Assembly: GCA_900759225.1 (NCBI GenBank) | Contig: CAAEUM010000092.1 | Span: forward strand, 1 to 13,437 | Reading direction: 5' to 3' | Length of the DNA stretch: 13,437 bases | From: Lachnospiraceae bacterium | GTDB lineage: Bacteria > Bacillota > Clostridia > Lachnospirales > Lachnospiraceae | Made by a program: the position numbers and the translations under genes | Notes under the pieces: generated by a model | Told to the model about the DNA's origin: nothing | What the model saw: only the letters and a program-made list of their open reading frames with translations | Databases searched by the model: none | Shown: one piece after another, positions 8,062 through 13,437 of the stretch | Layout: each line of letters starts with the position of its first letter | Position numbering within the stretch: the first letter of the stretch is position 1

Positions 8062-9396
8062 ATGTCAGAGAATGGTGTAGACAGAAAGCCGGAGATACCG
8101 GAAACGGATGAAAACCGGTGGTTTATCAATGAGAAAATTATTCGCCAGCCCCTAACGAAACGCCAGGTGTTCAGGCGGCTGCTTCTTACTGCGTTCTGCG
8201 CAATCCTGTTTGGCGTGCTGTCAGCAGTCTGTTTTGTGGTGACGCAGCCTTTGGCGCAGAAGGTGTTTGGACAGGGGACGGATGAAACAAGCGGCCAGAT
8301 TACAATTCCAAGGGATGAGCTGGAGACAACGCCGGCTGCGACAGAAGCGGTGACAGAGCCGGAAACGCCAGTGGAAACGGAGCCAATGGAACAGCTGATC
8401 CAGTCGGAGCTGAAAAAATATGAGTATTCTGTGGAGGATCTGGACAAGCTGTATGGGAATTTGCGGAGCATTGCGGCGGAGGCCGATAAGAGCATAGTGA
8501 CGGTGCATTCCATTCAGCGCGAAAAGGACTGGTTCAATAACCCCATTGAGACAACGGGGCAGTTTTCAGGTATTATCACAGCTAGGACAAGGGGTGAGAT
8601 CCTTGTGCTTGTTCCAAAGGCAGCAGTGGAATCGGCAGATTCCATTGAGGTGTCTTTTTTGGACGGCATTGTGCGTGAGGGGACTATCCGGCAGAGCGAT
8701 TCTTTAATGGATCTGGCGATTGTCAGTGTGAGCATCTCTGATCTGGACAGTGCCCAGGCAGACAAGCTAAAGCCCATTGAGCTGGGCAATTCCTATGGTA
8801 TTAAGCAGGGGGATGTAGTGGTAGCAGTAGGTGCGCCGGCAGGCATTGTACATTCCAGCAGCTATGGGTTTGTTTCTTATGTTGTGCGCAATGTCCAGGT
8901 GATAGATGGGAGCCTGCGCCTGTTCTTTACAGATGCAGGAACAGATGTGGAGGCAGGAACCTTCCTTTTGAACACATCCGGACAGCTTGTAGGATGGGCC
9001 ACAGATCAGTATACGGAAAATAAGGATAAAAATATGGCTGCAGTCATTGGAATCTCTGACTATAAGGGGGCCCTGGAGCTTCTGAGCAATGGGATACCAG
9101 TTCCTTATTTCGGTGTCCGGGGGCAGGAGGTCAGTCAGGAAATGGCGTCCAGCGGCATGCCAAAAGGTATCTATGTGACGGAGTGCGCCGCAGACAGTCC
9201 TGCTTACAAAAGCGGTATACAGCCGGGAGATGTGCTGACCTGGATGAATGGAACGGAAATTAAGAATATGAAGGACTTTCAAAATCAGTTAGAGGCACTT
9301 CCTGTAGGAGAAACGGTTCAGGTAGCGGTACTGCGGAGCAATGGAAGGAATGAATATAAAGAAATCGAATATCAGGTAACCATCGGAGCCAGGTAG
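8062..9396 (+). CDS. Membrane-anchored HtrA-like protein with PDZ domain, probably catalytically inactive
   Basis: Relative of the HtrA/DegP (S1C) serine proteases, 444 residues. AAGGAGG lies 6 bases before the ATG at 8062, which fixes the start. The order is: a cytoplasmic N-terminus of about 36 residues; one TM segment at about 37-61; a Thr/Glu/Pro-rich linker at about 71-108; a trypsin-like domain at about 130-330; PDZ at about 350-440 (GIYVTECAADSPAYKSGI, then QPGDVLTWMNG). The fold markers survive: the SGII strand, the FLDG turn, the Asp region MDLAIV (D217), GDVVVAVGAPAG, and LLNTSGQLVGW. The other two catalytic residues do not. Where active HtrA has NHVV, this has PKAAV (185-189), and where it has GNSGGP, this has V-E-A-G-T-F (296-301), placing Ala298 at the serine. 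I infer a pseudoprotease acting as an extracytoplasmic PDZ scaffold or sensor. It heads an operon with yhaM and rlmD. Confidence 0.88.
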   Translation: MSENGVDRKPEIPETDENRWFINEKIIRQPLTKRQVFRRLLLTAFCAILFGVLSAVCFVVTQPLAQKVFGQGTDETSGQITIPRDELETTPAATEAVTEPETPVETEPMEQLIQSELKKYEYSVEDLDKLYGNLRSIAAEADKSIVTVHSIQREKDWFNNPIETTGQFSGIITARTRGEILVLVPKAAVESADSIEVSFLDGIVREGTIRQSDSLMDLAIVSVSISDLDSAQADKLKPIELGNSYGIKQGDVVVAVGAPAGIVHSSSYGFVSYVVRNVQVIDGSLRLFFTDAGTDVEAGTFLLNTSGQLVGWATDQYTENKDKNMAAVIGISDYKGALELLSNGIPVPYFGVRGQEVSQEMASSGMPKGIYVTECAADSPAYKSGIQPGDVLTWMNGTEIKNMKDFQNQLEALPVGETVQVAVLRSNGRNEYKEIEYQVTIGAR

Positions 9397-9399
9397 TTT

Positions 9400-9417
9400 C
9401 AGCGCCTGGCTGCGCTG
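9400..9417 (+). repeat. Short hairpin between the htrA-like gene and yhaM
   Basis: CAGCGC and GCGCTG arms (6 bases each) with a 6-base loop lie 4 bases after the htrA-like stop codon. No T-run follows on either strand, so it is not a convincing terminator. It could be an mRNA processing or stability element within the operon. Confidence 0.3.
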
Positions 9418-9460
9418 CTGCTGATAGAAAAACGGACAAAGAAAGCAGAGGAAAAAGAGA

Positions 9461-10405
9461 ATGAAATATATCGAGACATTTCGTGAGGGGATGCATATAA
9501 CCGATGTGTATCTGTGCAAGAGCAAGCAGATCGCACTGACGAAAAGCGGCAAGGAATATGGGAATCTGGTGCTTCAGGATAAGACGGGAACCATCGATGC
9601 TAAAATATGGGACTTAAATTCCCCGGGTGTAGGTGAGTTTGATACCATGGATTATGTGCAGGTGGAAGCGGATGTGACCTTATTCCAGAATAATAATCAG
9701 TTAAATGTCCGCCGGATCCGCAAGGTTCGTGAAGGGGAATATATTGAAGCTGATTATCTTCCTGTTTCTAAAAAGGATATCGGGGCGATGTATCAGGAGC
9801 TGCTGGGTTTTGTGCGCTCTGTAAAAAATCCCTATTTGTCAAAGCTCCTTAACAGCTTTTTTGCAGAGGATGAGGCGTTTGCAAAAGCATTCCAGTTTCA
9901 TTCAGCAGCAAAAACGGTCCATCACGGCTTTGTAGGCGGCCTTCTTGAGCATACCTTAAGTGTTACAAAGCTCTGTAATTATTATGCAGGTTACTATCCG
10001 CAGTTAAACCGTGACCTGCTCCTGACTGCGGCCATGTTCCATGACATTGGGAAAACCCAGGAGCTTTCCCGTTTCCCTGAAAATGATTATACAGATGACG
10101 GGCAGCTTTTGGGACATATTATAATCGGAACGGAGATGGTGGGAGAGAGGATACGCCGGATTGATGGCTTCCCGGCGGGGCTGGCAACAGAGCTAAAGCA
10201 CTGCATCCTGGCCCATCATGGGGAGCTGGAGTATGGTTCTCCTAAGAAGCCGGCGCTTTTGGAGGCTCTGGCTCTGAATTTTGCAGATAATACAGATGCA
10301 AAGATGGAAACAATGATAGAGGCGCTGCAGGCAGGCGGTGAAAATAAGGGCTGGCTTGGCTATAACCGGCTGCTGGAAACGAATATCAGAAGGACAACGG
10401 AATAG
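9461..10405 (+). CDS. yhaM: YhaM-type 3'-5' exoribonuclease (OB fold + HD domain)
   Basis: Predicted 3'-5' exonuclease of 314 residues, close in architecture to Bacillus YhaM (also called CbfA-like), which trims RNA and can act on DNA. An N-terminal OB-fold nucleic-acid-binding domain spans about 12-90 (GNLVLQDKTGTIDAKIWD). A metal-dependent HD domain follows, with H164 in GGLLEHTLSV, H194-D195 in MFHDIGKT, H219 in LLGHIIIG, H252-H253 in ILAHHGELEYGS and D276 in NFADNTDAK; all expected metal ligands appear present. The length matches the family (about 310-315). GAGG lies about 9 bases before the ATG. It follows the HtrA-like gene by 64 bases and precedes rlmD by 6 bases, so it is very likely co-transcribed. 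Cytoplasmic. Confidence 0.92.
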   Translation: MKYIETFREGMHITDVYLCKSKQIALTKSGKEYGNLVLQDKTGTIDAKIWDLNSPGVGEFDTMDYVQVEADVTLFQNNNQLNVRRIRKVREGEYIEADYLPVSKKDIGAMYQELLGFVRSVKNPYLSKLLNSFFAEDEAFAKAFQFHSAAKTVHHGFVGGLLEHTLSVTKLCNYYAGYYPQLNRDLLLTAAMFHDIGKTQELSRFPENDYTDDGQLLGHIIIGTEMVGERIRRIDGFPAGLATELKHCILAHHGELEYGSPKKPALLEALALNFADNTDAKMETMIEALQAGGENKGWLGYNRLLETNIRRTTE

Positions 10406-10411
10406 ATCATA

Positions 10412-11782
10412 ATGGAAAAGAACCAGGAATTTACAGTCGTAATTGAAGATATGAATGAGGACGGCGCAGGGGTGGGCCGTCTGGATGGATATATCTGGTT
10501 TATAAAGGATACGGTAATTGGCGATGTAGTTCGCGCAAAAGCCATGAAAATGAAGAAAACCTATGGTTTTGCACGGCTGATGGAGGTGCTGGAGCCCTCA
10601 AAGAGCCGTACCATCCCGCGCTGCCCGGTTGCCCGTCAGTGCGGCGGCTGCCAGCTTCAGGCTATGAGCTATGAGGAGCAGCTTTCCTTTAAGGAGCGGA
10701 AAATAAAAAATAATCTGATGCGTATTGGAGGGTTTTCGAAGGAAGAGCTTCCTATGCTGCCGATCATGGGTATGGAAGAGCCCTGGAGATACCGGAATAA
10801 AGCTCAGTTTCCCTTTGGCATGGATAAAGATGGAAGGATCATAACCGGATTTTATGCAGGCCGGACCCACTCGATTATTGAAAATGAGGATTGCCTTCTG
10901 GGAGTGGAGGAGAACCGGGAAATACTGGGAATTATTAAGAACTATATGAAAGAATTTCAGATACGGCCTTATGATGAAGCATCACATAAAGGCCTGGTGC
11001 GCCATGCCCTGATACGCAAAGGATTCCGCACAGGGGAATTGATGGTGTGTCTGGTAATAAATGGAAATCAGCTCCCCCACAGCCAGGAGCTGGTGGAACG
11101 ACTGCGCCAGGTTACGGGAATGGCAAGTATTTCCTGCAGCATTAACCAGGAAAGGACAAATGTGATCCTGGGAAACGAGATTATAAATTTATGGGGGCCG
11201 GGCTTTATAACAGATTATATTGGAGATGTAAAATATCAGATTTCCCCTCTGTCCTTCTATCAGGTAAATCCTGTCCAGACAGAAAAGCTCTACAGCACTG
11301 CCCTGGAATTTGCAGGGCTTACAGGAAACGAGACCGTATGGGATCTGTACTGCGGCATTGGCACTATATCCTTGTTTTTAGCCCAGAAGGCAAAGCAGGT
11401 ATACGGAGTGGAGATCATTCCCCAGGCCATTGAGGATGCCAGGCAGAATGCACGTATCAATGGTATTGAAAATGCTGAATTTTTTGTGGGAAAGGCGGAG
11501 GAGGTTCTTCCAAGTCAGTATGAGCAGAACCATATCAAGGCAGATGTGATCGTGGTTGACCCGCCCAGAAAGGGCTGCGCCCTCCCATGCCTTGATACGA
11601 TCTTAAAGATCGCTCCCAGCCGTGTTGTCTACGTCAGCTGCGACAGCGCTACCCTGGCCCGGGATCTGCGGTATCTGGCAGACGGCGGTTATCAGGTGGA
11701 GAAGGTGCGGGGGTGCGATATGTTTCCGGGGACGACACATGTGGAGACGGTATGCCTTTTAACCCGGAAAAACAAGACATAA
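10412..11782 (+). CDS. rlmD: 23S rRNA (uracil-5-)-methyltransferase, RlmD/RumA (RlmCD) family
   Basis: Methylates C5 of uridine in RNA with S-adenosylmethionine; in Gram-positives one such enzyme (RlmCD) modifies both U747 and U1939-type sites of 23S rRNA. There are 456 residues. An N-terminal TRAM domain spans about 4-60. A 4Fe-4S set follows as C71-x5-C77-x2-C80 and C161. The SAM site is DLYCGIGTISLFLA (311-324), with FYQVNP (282-287), VVDPPRKGC (381-389), the catalytic nucleophile C410 in YVSCDSATLARDL and the general base E445 in THVETV. The protein is intact. The ATG lies 6 bases after the yhaM stop with only a weak GGAA upstream, suggesting translational coupling; the TRAM domain begins immediately, so no later start fits. 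A tRNA U54 target (TrmFO-independent TrmA) is less likely because of the TRAM and Fe-S features. Confidence 0.94.
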   Translation: MEKNQEFTVVIEDMNEDGAGVGRLDGYIWFIKDTVIGDVVRAKAMKMKKTYGFARLMEVLEPSKSRTIPRCPVARQCGGCQLQAMSYEEQLSFKERKIKNNLMRIGGFSKEELPMLPIMGMEEPWRYRNKAQFPFGMDKDGRIITGFYAGRTHSIIENEDCLLGVEENREILGIIKNYMKEFQIRPYDEASHKGLVRHALIRKGFRTGELMVCLVINGNQLPHSQELVERLRQVTGMASISCSINQERTNVILGNEIINLWGPGFITDYIGDVKYQISPLSFYQVNPVQTEKLYSTALEFAGLTGNETVWDLYCGIGTISLFLAQKAKQVYGVEIIPQAIEDARQNARINGIENAEFFVGKAEEVLPSQYEQNHIKADVIVVDPPRKGCALPCLDTILKIAPSRVVYVSCDSATLARDLRYLADGGYQVEKVRGCDMFPGTTHVETVCLLTRKNKT

Positions 11783-11813
11783 TAAGACTTCCAAGAATGT
11801 AAAATAAGTGTTT

Positions 11814-11850
11814 TGCCTACCTCCTGCCTACCCTTTTTTAGCGGTAGGCA
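11814..11850. repeat. Three copies of TGCCTACC (two direct, one inverted); candidate integrase core site
   Basis: TGCCTACC occurs at 11814-11821 and 11825-11832, and inverted as GGTAGGCA at 11843-11850. The last two are part of the terminator stem. The first is extra and unexplained by termination. The position directly beside the integrase 3' end, downstream of rlmD, makes an attachment site possible, but the other element end is not in the window. Confidence 0.3.
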
Positions 11851-11861
11851 GGAATTTTTTT
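11823..11861 (+). terminator. Rho-independent terminator of the htrA-like/yhaM/rlmD operon
   Basis: Perfect 10-base arms CCTGCCTACC (11823-11832) and GGTAGGCAGG (11843-11852) enclose a 10-base loop and are followed by AA and seven T residues (11855-11861). It lies 40 bases after the rlmD stop. The T-run overlaps the integrase stop codon, so this structure also forms the border of the accessory region. On the opposite strand no T-run follows, so it should work mainly rightward. Confidence 0.88.
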
Positions 11862-12999
11862 ATGAGATGGCCTCTGCCAGAATAGCCATTGCGTCATCTT
11901 TCATCTTTTCAGTATTGAAGATATACCGGTTGAGTGTAGTGGAGATGTCTTTGTGACCTAAGCGCTCCATTACAGTTTTAGGTTGAGCTCCGTTTTCTGC
12001 CAACATTGTGCCATGCGTGTGCCGCAGGCAATGGCTATGGAACAGAGGGTTTCCCAGCTCCTCGTGGATTACCTTAGCACAGTATTTGAAGGAATTAGGG
12101 GTAAGCAGTTCACTACCTTCTTTCACGCTGATAGGCATTATCTCCTGACCGACAATCGTAATATTCGCAGGAGCCTGAAATATAAGCCCCTCCTTCATCT
12201 GATAGGTTTTCGTAAAATACTGTCCGTAGCGGAGCATATTTTTCTTGCGTTTATGGATTTCGCCTTTTAATATTTTTTCATATTCCGGCAGTATTTTTAT
12301 GGTTCTGACAGAACCATATTTTGGAGACCGATAATACCACTTTCCGTCCTCGTTAGCCAACTGATATCGGACTGCTAAGGTGTGCTCCTCAAAATTCACA
12401 TCATGGAGCAGGTCAATGCCATAGCTTTCTCCAAGGCGGGTACCGCAGTGGTATCCGGTCATAAGTGGAAGGTAGAAATTACTGTCTGGTCCGAAACGGT
12501 CAATAATGGCTGCGAAATCTTTTTTGCTGCAGATATATTCGGTATGCGCTTTCACTTCTTCCGGCGTGATGATTTTAGGTACCTTAACATAATCACAGGG
12601 ATTGTATTTAATATATTTACAAGGATATACGGCATAGTTAAGAGCACCAGATAGGCAGGCTAAGGTATTTTTTACCATACTACGGGAATATCCATGGCGT
12701 TTCATTTCATCCACCCACTTTTGTATTACATCGGTTTCTAAGGCTGCTAACCGATATTTTCCAAATGTAGGATTTAAGTGTATGCGGATTTTTCGCGCAT
12801 AATCCATTTGGGTGTTGTGCGCTAAATTCATTTTGACATAATTTTCAAACTCTGCTTTAGCCTGCGTTCCGGCAGCCAGGGATTCTGCTTTGGTTCGGTA
12901 GCCGCCTTTACTGCTGGGGTTTCGTTTGCCGCCAATGAGCGCCCCCTCAAAAGACCATTCCCAGGTAGTTCCCCTTTTTCGCGTTCGTAATTGTCCCAT
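11860..12999 (-). CDS. Tyrosine site-specific integrase, likely with a shortened core-binding domain
   Basis: Phage/conjugative-element tyrosine recombinase of 379 residues. AAGGAGG (13007-13013) is 7 bases from the ATG at 12999; the ATG at 13005 is only 1 base away and unlikely. An N-terminal arm-binding (AP2-like) domain spans about 1-48 (KRGTTWEWSFEG, then GGYRTKAESLAAGT). The core-binding helical domain spans about 50-135, and the catalytic domain about 150-379 has R188 (CGTRLGE), K227 (SPKYGSVRTIKI), H323 and R326 (HSHCLRHTHG), H349 (RLGHKDISTT) and the nucleophile Y359 (NRYIF). All catalytic residues are present. From memory of related proteins, about 20-25 residues usually lie between the A-E-[FY] of the arm domain and NYVKMNL; here they join directly (AEFENYVK, 49-56). 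No xis-like gene is beside it. The region is AT-richer than its left neighbours, fitting horizontal acquisition. Confidence 0.9.
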   Translation of the reverse strand: MGQLRTRKRGTTWEWSFEGALIGGKRNPSSKGGYRTKAESLAAGTQAKAEFENYVKMNLAHNTQMDYARKIRIHLNPTFGKYRLAALETDVIQKWVDEMKRHGYSRSMVKNTLACLSGALNYAVYPCKYIKYNPCDYVKVPKIITPEEVKAHTEYICSKKDFAAIIDRFGPDSNFYLPLMTGYHCGTRLGESYGIDLLHDVNFEEHTLAVRYQLANEDGKWYYRSPKYGSVRTIKILPEYEKILKGEIHKRKKNMLRYGQYFTKTYQMKEGLIFQAPANITIVGQEIMPISVKEGSELLTPNSFKYCAKVIHEELGNPLFHSHCLRHTHGTMLAENGAQPKTVMERLGHKDISTTLNRYIFNTEKMKDDAMAILAEAIS

Positions 13000-13034
13000 A
13001 ATCATTCCTCCTTAAAAACGAGTTGGAATGAACC

Positions 13035-13063
13035 TTGCAACAAAAGTGTGCCTGTGATAAAAT
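13035..13063 (+). promoter_or_regulatory. Extended -10 promoter for the Rpn-type nuclease gene
   Basis: TTGCAA (13035-13040) and TAAAAT (13058-13063) are 17 bases apart, with TG one base before the -10 hexamer (TG-A-TAAAAT). Transcription would start near 13070, about 55 bases before the ATG at 13126. Confidence 0.6.
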
Positions 13064-13106
13064 TCAGGTATGATAGGGGAAGTGTATACTTCTGATAAAA
13101 ACAGGC
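13050..13106. repeat. Nested symmetric elements around the nuclease-gene promoter
   Basis: GCCTGT (13050-13055) and ACAGGC (13101-13106) are inverted. Just inside them GATAAAA occurs twice in direct orientation (13056-13062 and 13094-13100). Between lies GAAGT-GTAT-ACTTC (13079-13092), a 5-base-arm inverted repeat located just after the expected transcription start. It could be an operator, but short repeats in AT-rich DNA also arise by chance. Confidence 0.25.
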
Positions 13107-13125
13107 AGAGAAAGGAAGAGCAGAC

Positions 13126-13437
13126 ATGAGTAAGGATTGGGAAGAAAAGTTCAGGCCGGAAGATCTGCAGCGTCTTCGTGGATTTCGCCTGATGGATGAT
13201 GACTTTATGTCAAAATGTTTTGAGGAAAATATAGAGTGTACGGAGCTGTTACTGAAGATTGTGCTTGGCAGGGATGATTTGAAGGTGGAAAAGGTAGCAA
13301 TCCAGCATCAGCTTAAAAATTTGCAGGGCAGATCGATTATTTTTGACATCTATGCCACAGATCATGCCGGAAAAAGATATAATGTGGAAATCCAGCGAGC
13401 AGATCGCGGTGCGGGAGCAAAGAGAGCTAGGTATCAC
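13126..13437 (+). CDS. Rpn-family / PD-(D/E)XK nuclease-transposase-like protein, 3' end cut by window edge
   Basis: The frame is open from the ATG at 13126 to the last base (104 codons, no stop), so the gene continues outside. It begins MSKDWEEKFRPEDLQRL and has RGFRLMDDDFMSKCFEEN, typical of the N-terminal part of Rpn/PDDEXK_2 proteins that are abundant in Lachnospiraceae. The nuclease core shows D74 in IIFDIYATD and E88-x-Q90 in YNVEIQRAD, the D...ExQ variant of the PD-(D/E)XK motif, followed by the GAGAKRARYH helix start. Family members are DNA nucleases tied to RecA-independent recombination or described as transposase-like; usually 250-330 residues. AAAGGA lies about 9 bases before the ATG. 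It is divergent from the integrase and is likely part of the same accessory region. Completeness and activity cannot be judged here. Confidence 0.82.
   Translation, partial: MSKDWEEKFRPEDLQRLRGFRLMDDDFMSKCFEENIECTELLLKIVLGRDDLKVEKVAIQHQLKNLQGRSIIFDIYATDHAGKRYNVEIQRADRGAGAKRARYH

Noticed and set aside
7977..8513. 178-codon leftward open frame opposite the htrA-like gene
   Set aside because: Ser/Thr/Val-rich shadow of the Glu/Thr/Pro-rich linker and adjacent coding sequence; it runs through the strong rightward promoter and has no homology-like motifs.
8767..9282. 171-codon leftward open frame opposite the trypsin-like/PDZ region
   Set aside because: His/Cys/Ile-rich composition typical of a shadow frame; no ribosome site or recognisable domain, and the rightward gene is secure.
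13249..13437. Leftward open frame at the right edge
   Set aside because: Antisense to the Rpn-type gene, which has a clear promoter, ribosome site and nuclease motif.
11783..13437. Complete insertion sequence or transposon
   Set aside because: Only an integrase and a partial nuclease gene are present; no terminal inverted repeats or target duplications could be defined within the window.

Overview
The window looks like a chromosomal segment of a Gram-positive gut-type clostridium, most likely Lachnospiraceae. This is inferred from AAGGAGG-type ribosome binding sites, moderate G+C, choline/cell-wall-binding type repeats on a secreted protein, MutS2 in place of ordinary MutS, and the run HtrA-like protein, YhaM-type OB/HD nuclease, 23S rRNA m5U methyltransferase. 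No species-level call is possible from sequence reading alone.

Layout. At the left edge is feoB (+), cut by the window just after its first GTPase motif. It converges, with a 15-base gap, on a leftward gene set: mutS2 (7800-5344), an OmpR-type response regulator (5318-4608), a HAMP sensor histidine kinase (4577-3171) and a secreted cell-wall-binding protein (3133-2120). Gaps between these are 25, 30 and 37 bases with no terminator visible, so they probably form one transcription unit, or at least the two-component system and the surface protein do. A 261-base divergent promoter region (7801-8061) separates this unit from a rightward operon: a membrane-anchored HtrA-like protein, a YhaM-like 3'-5' exoribonuclease and an RlmD/RumA-type methyltransferase. 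That operon ends at a strong rho-independent terminator (11823-11861).

Beyond the terminator the sequence turns AT-richer and accessory. A tyrosine integrase of the Tn916/phage type (leftward, 12999-11860) abuts the terminator. Divergent from it, an unfinished Rpn/PD-(D/E)XK nuclease-type gene (from 13126) runs off the right edge and is preceded by a good extended -10 promoter.

Most interesting points: (1) the HtrA-like protein keeps the fold, membrane anchor and PDZ domain but lacks the catalytic His and Ser, so it reads as a pseudoprotease; (2) the integrase keeps all catalytic residues but appears to have lost about 20-25 residues at the start of its core-binding domain; (3) the terminator next to the integrase carries three copies of TGCCTACC and is a candidate attachment site downstream of rlmD; (4) a two-component system sits between mutS2 and a surface protein that is its likely target or partner. 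No RNA genes, CRISPR array or complete insertion sequence were seen. No stretch over 300 bases lacks a gene.
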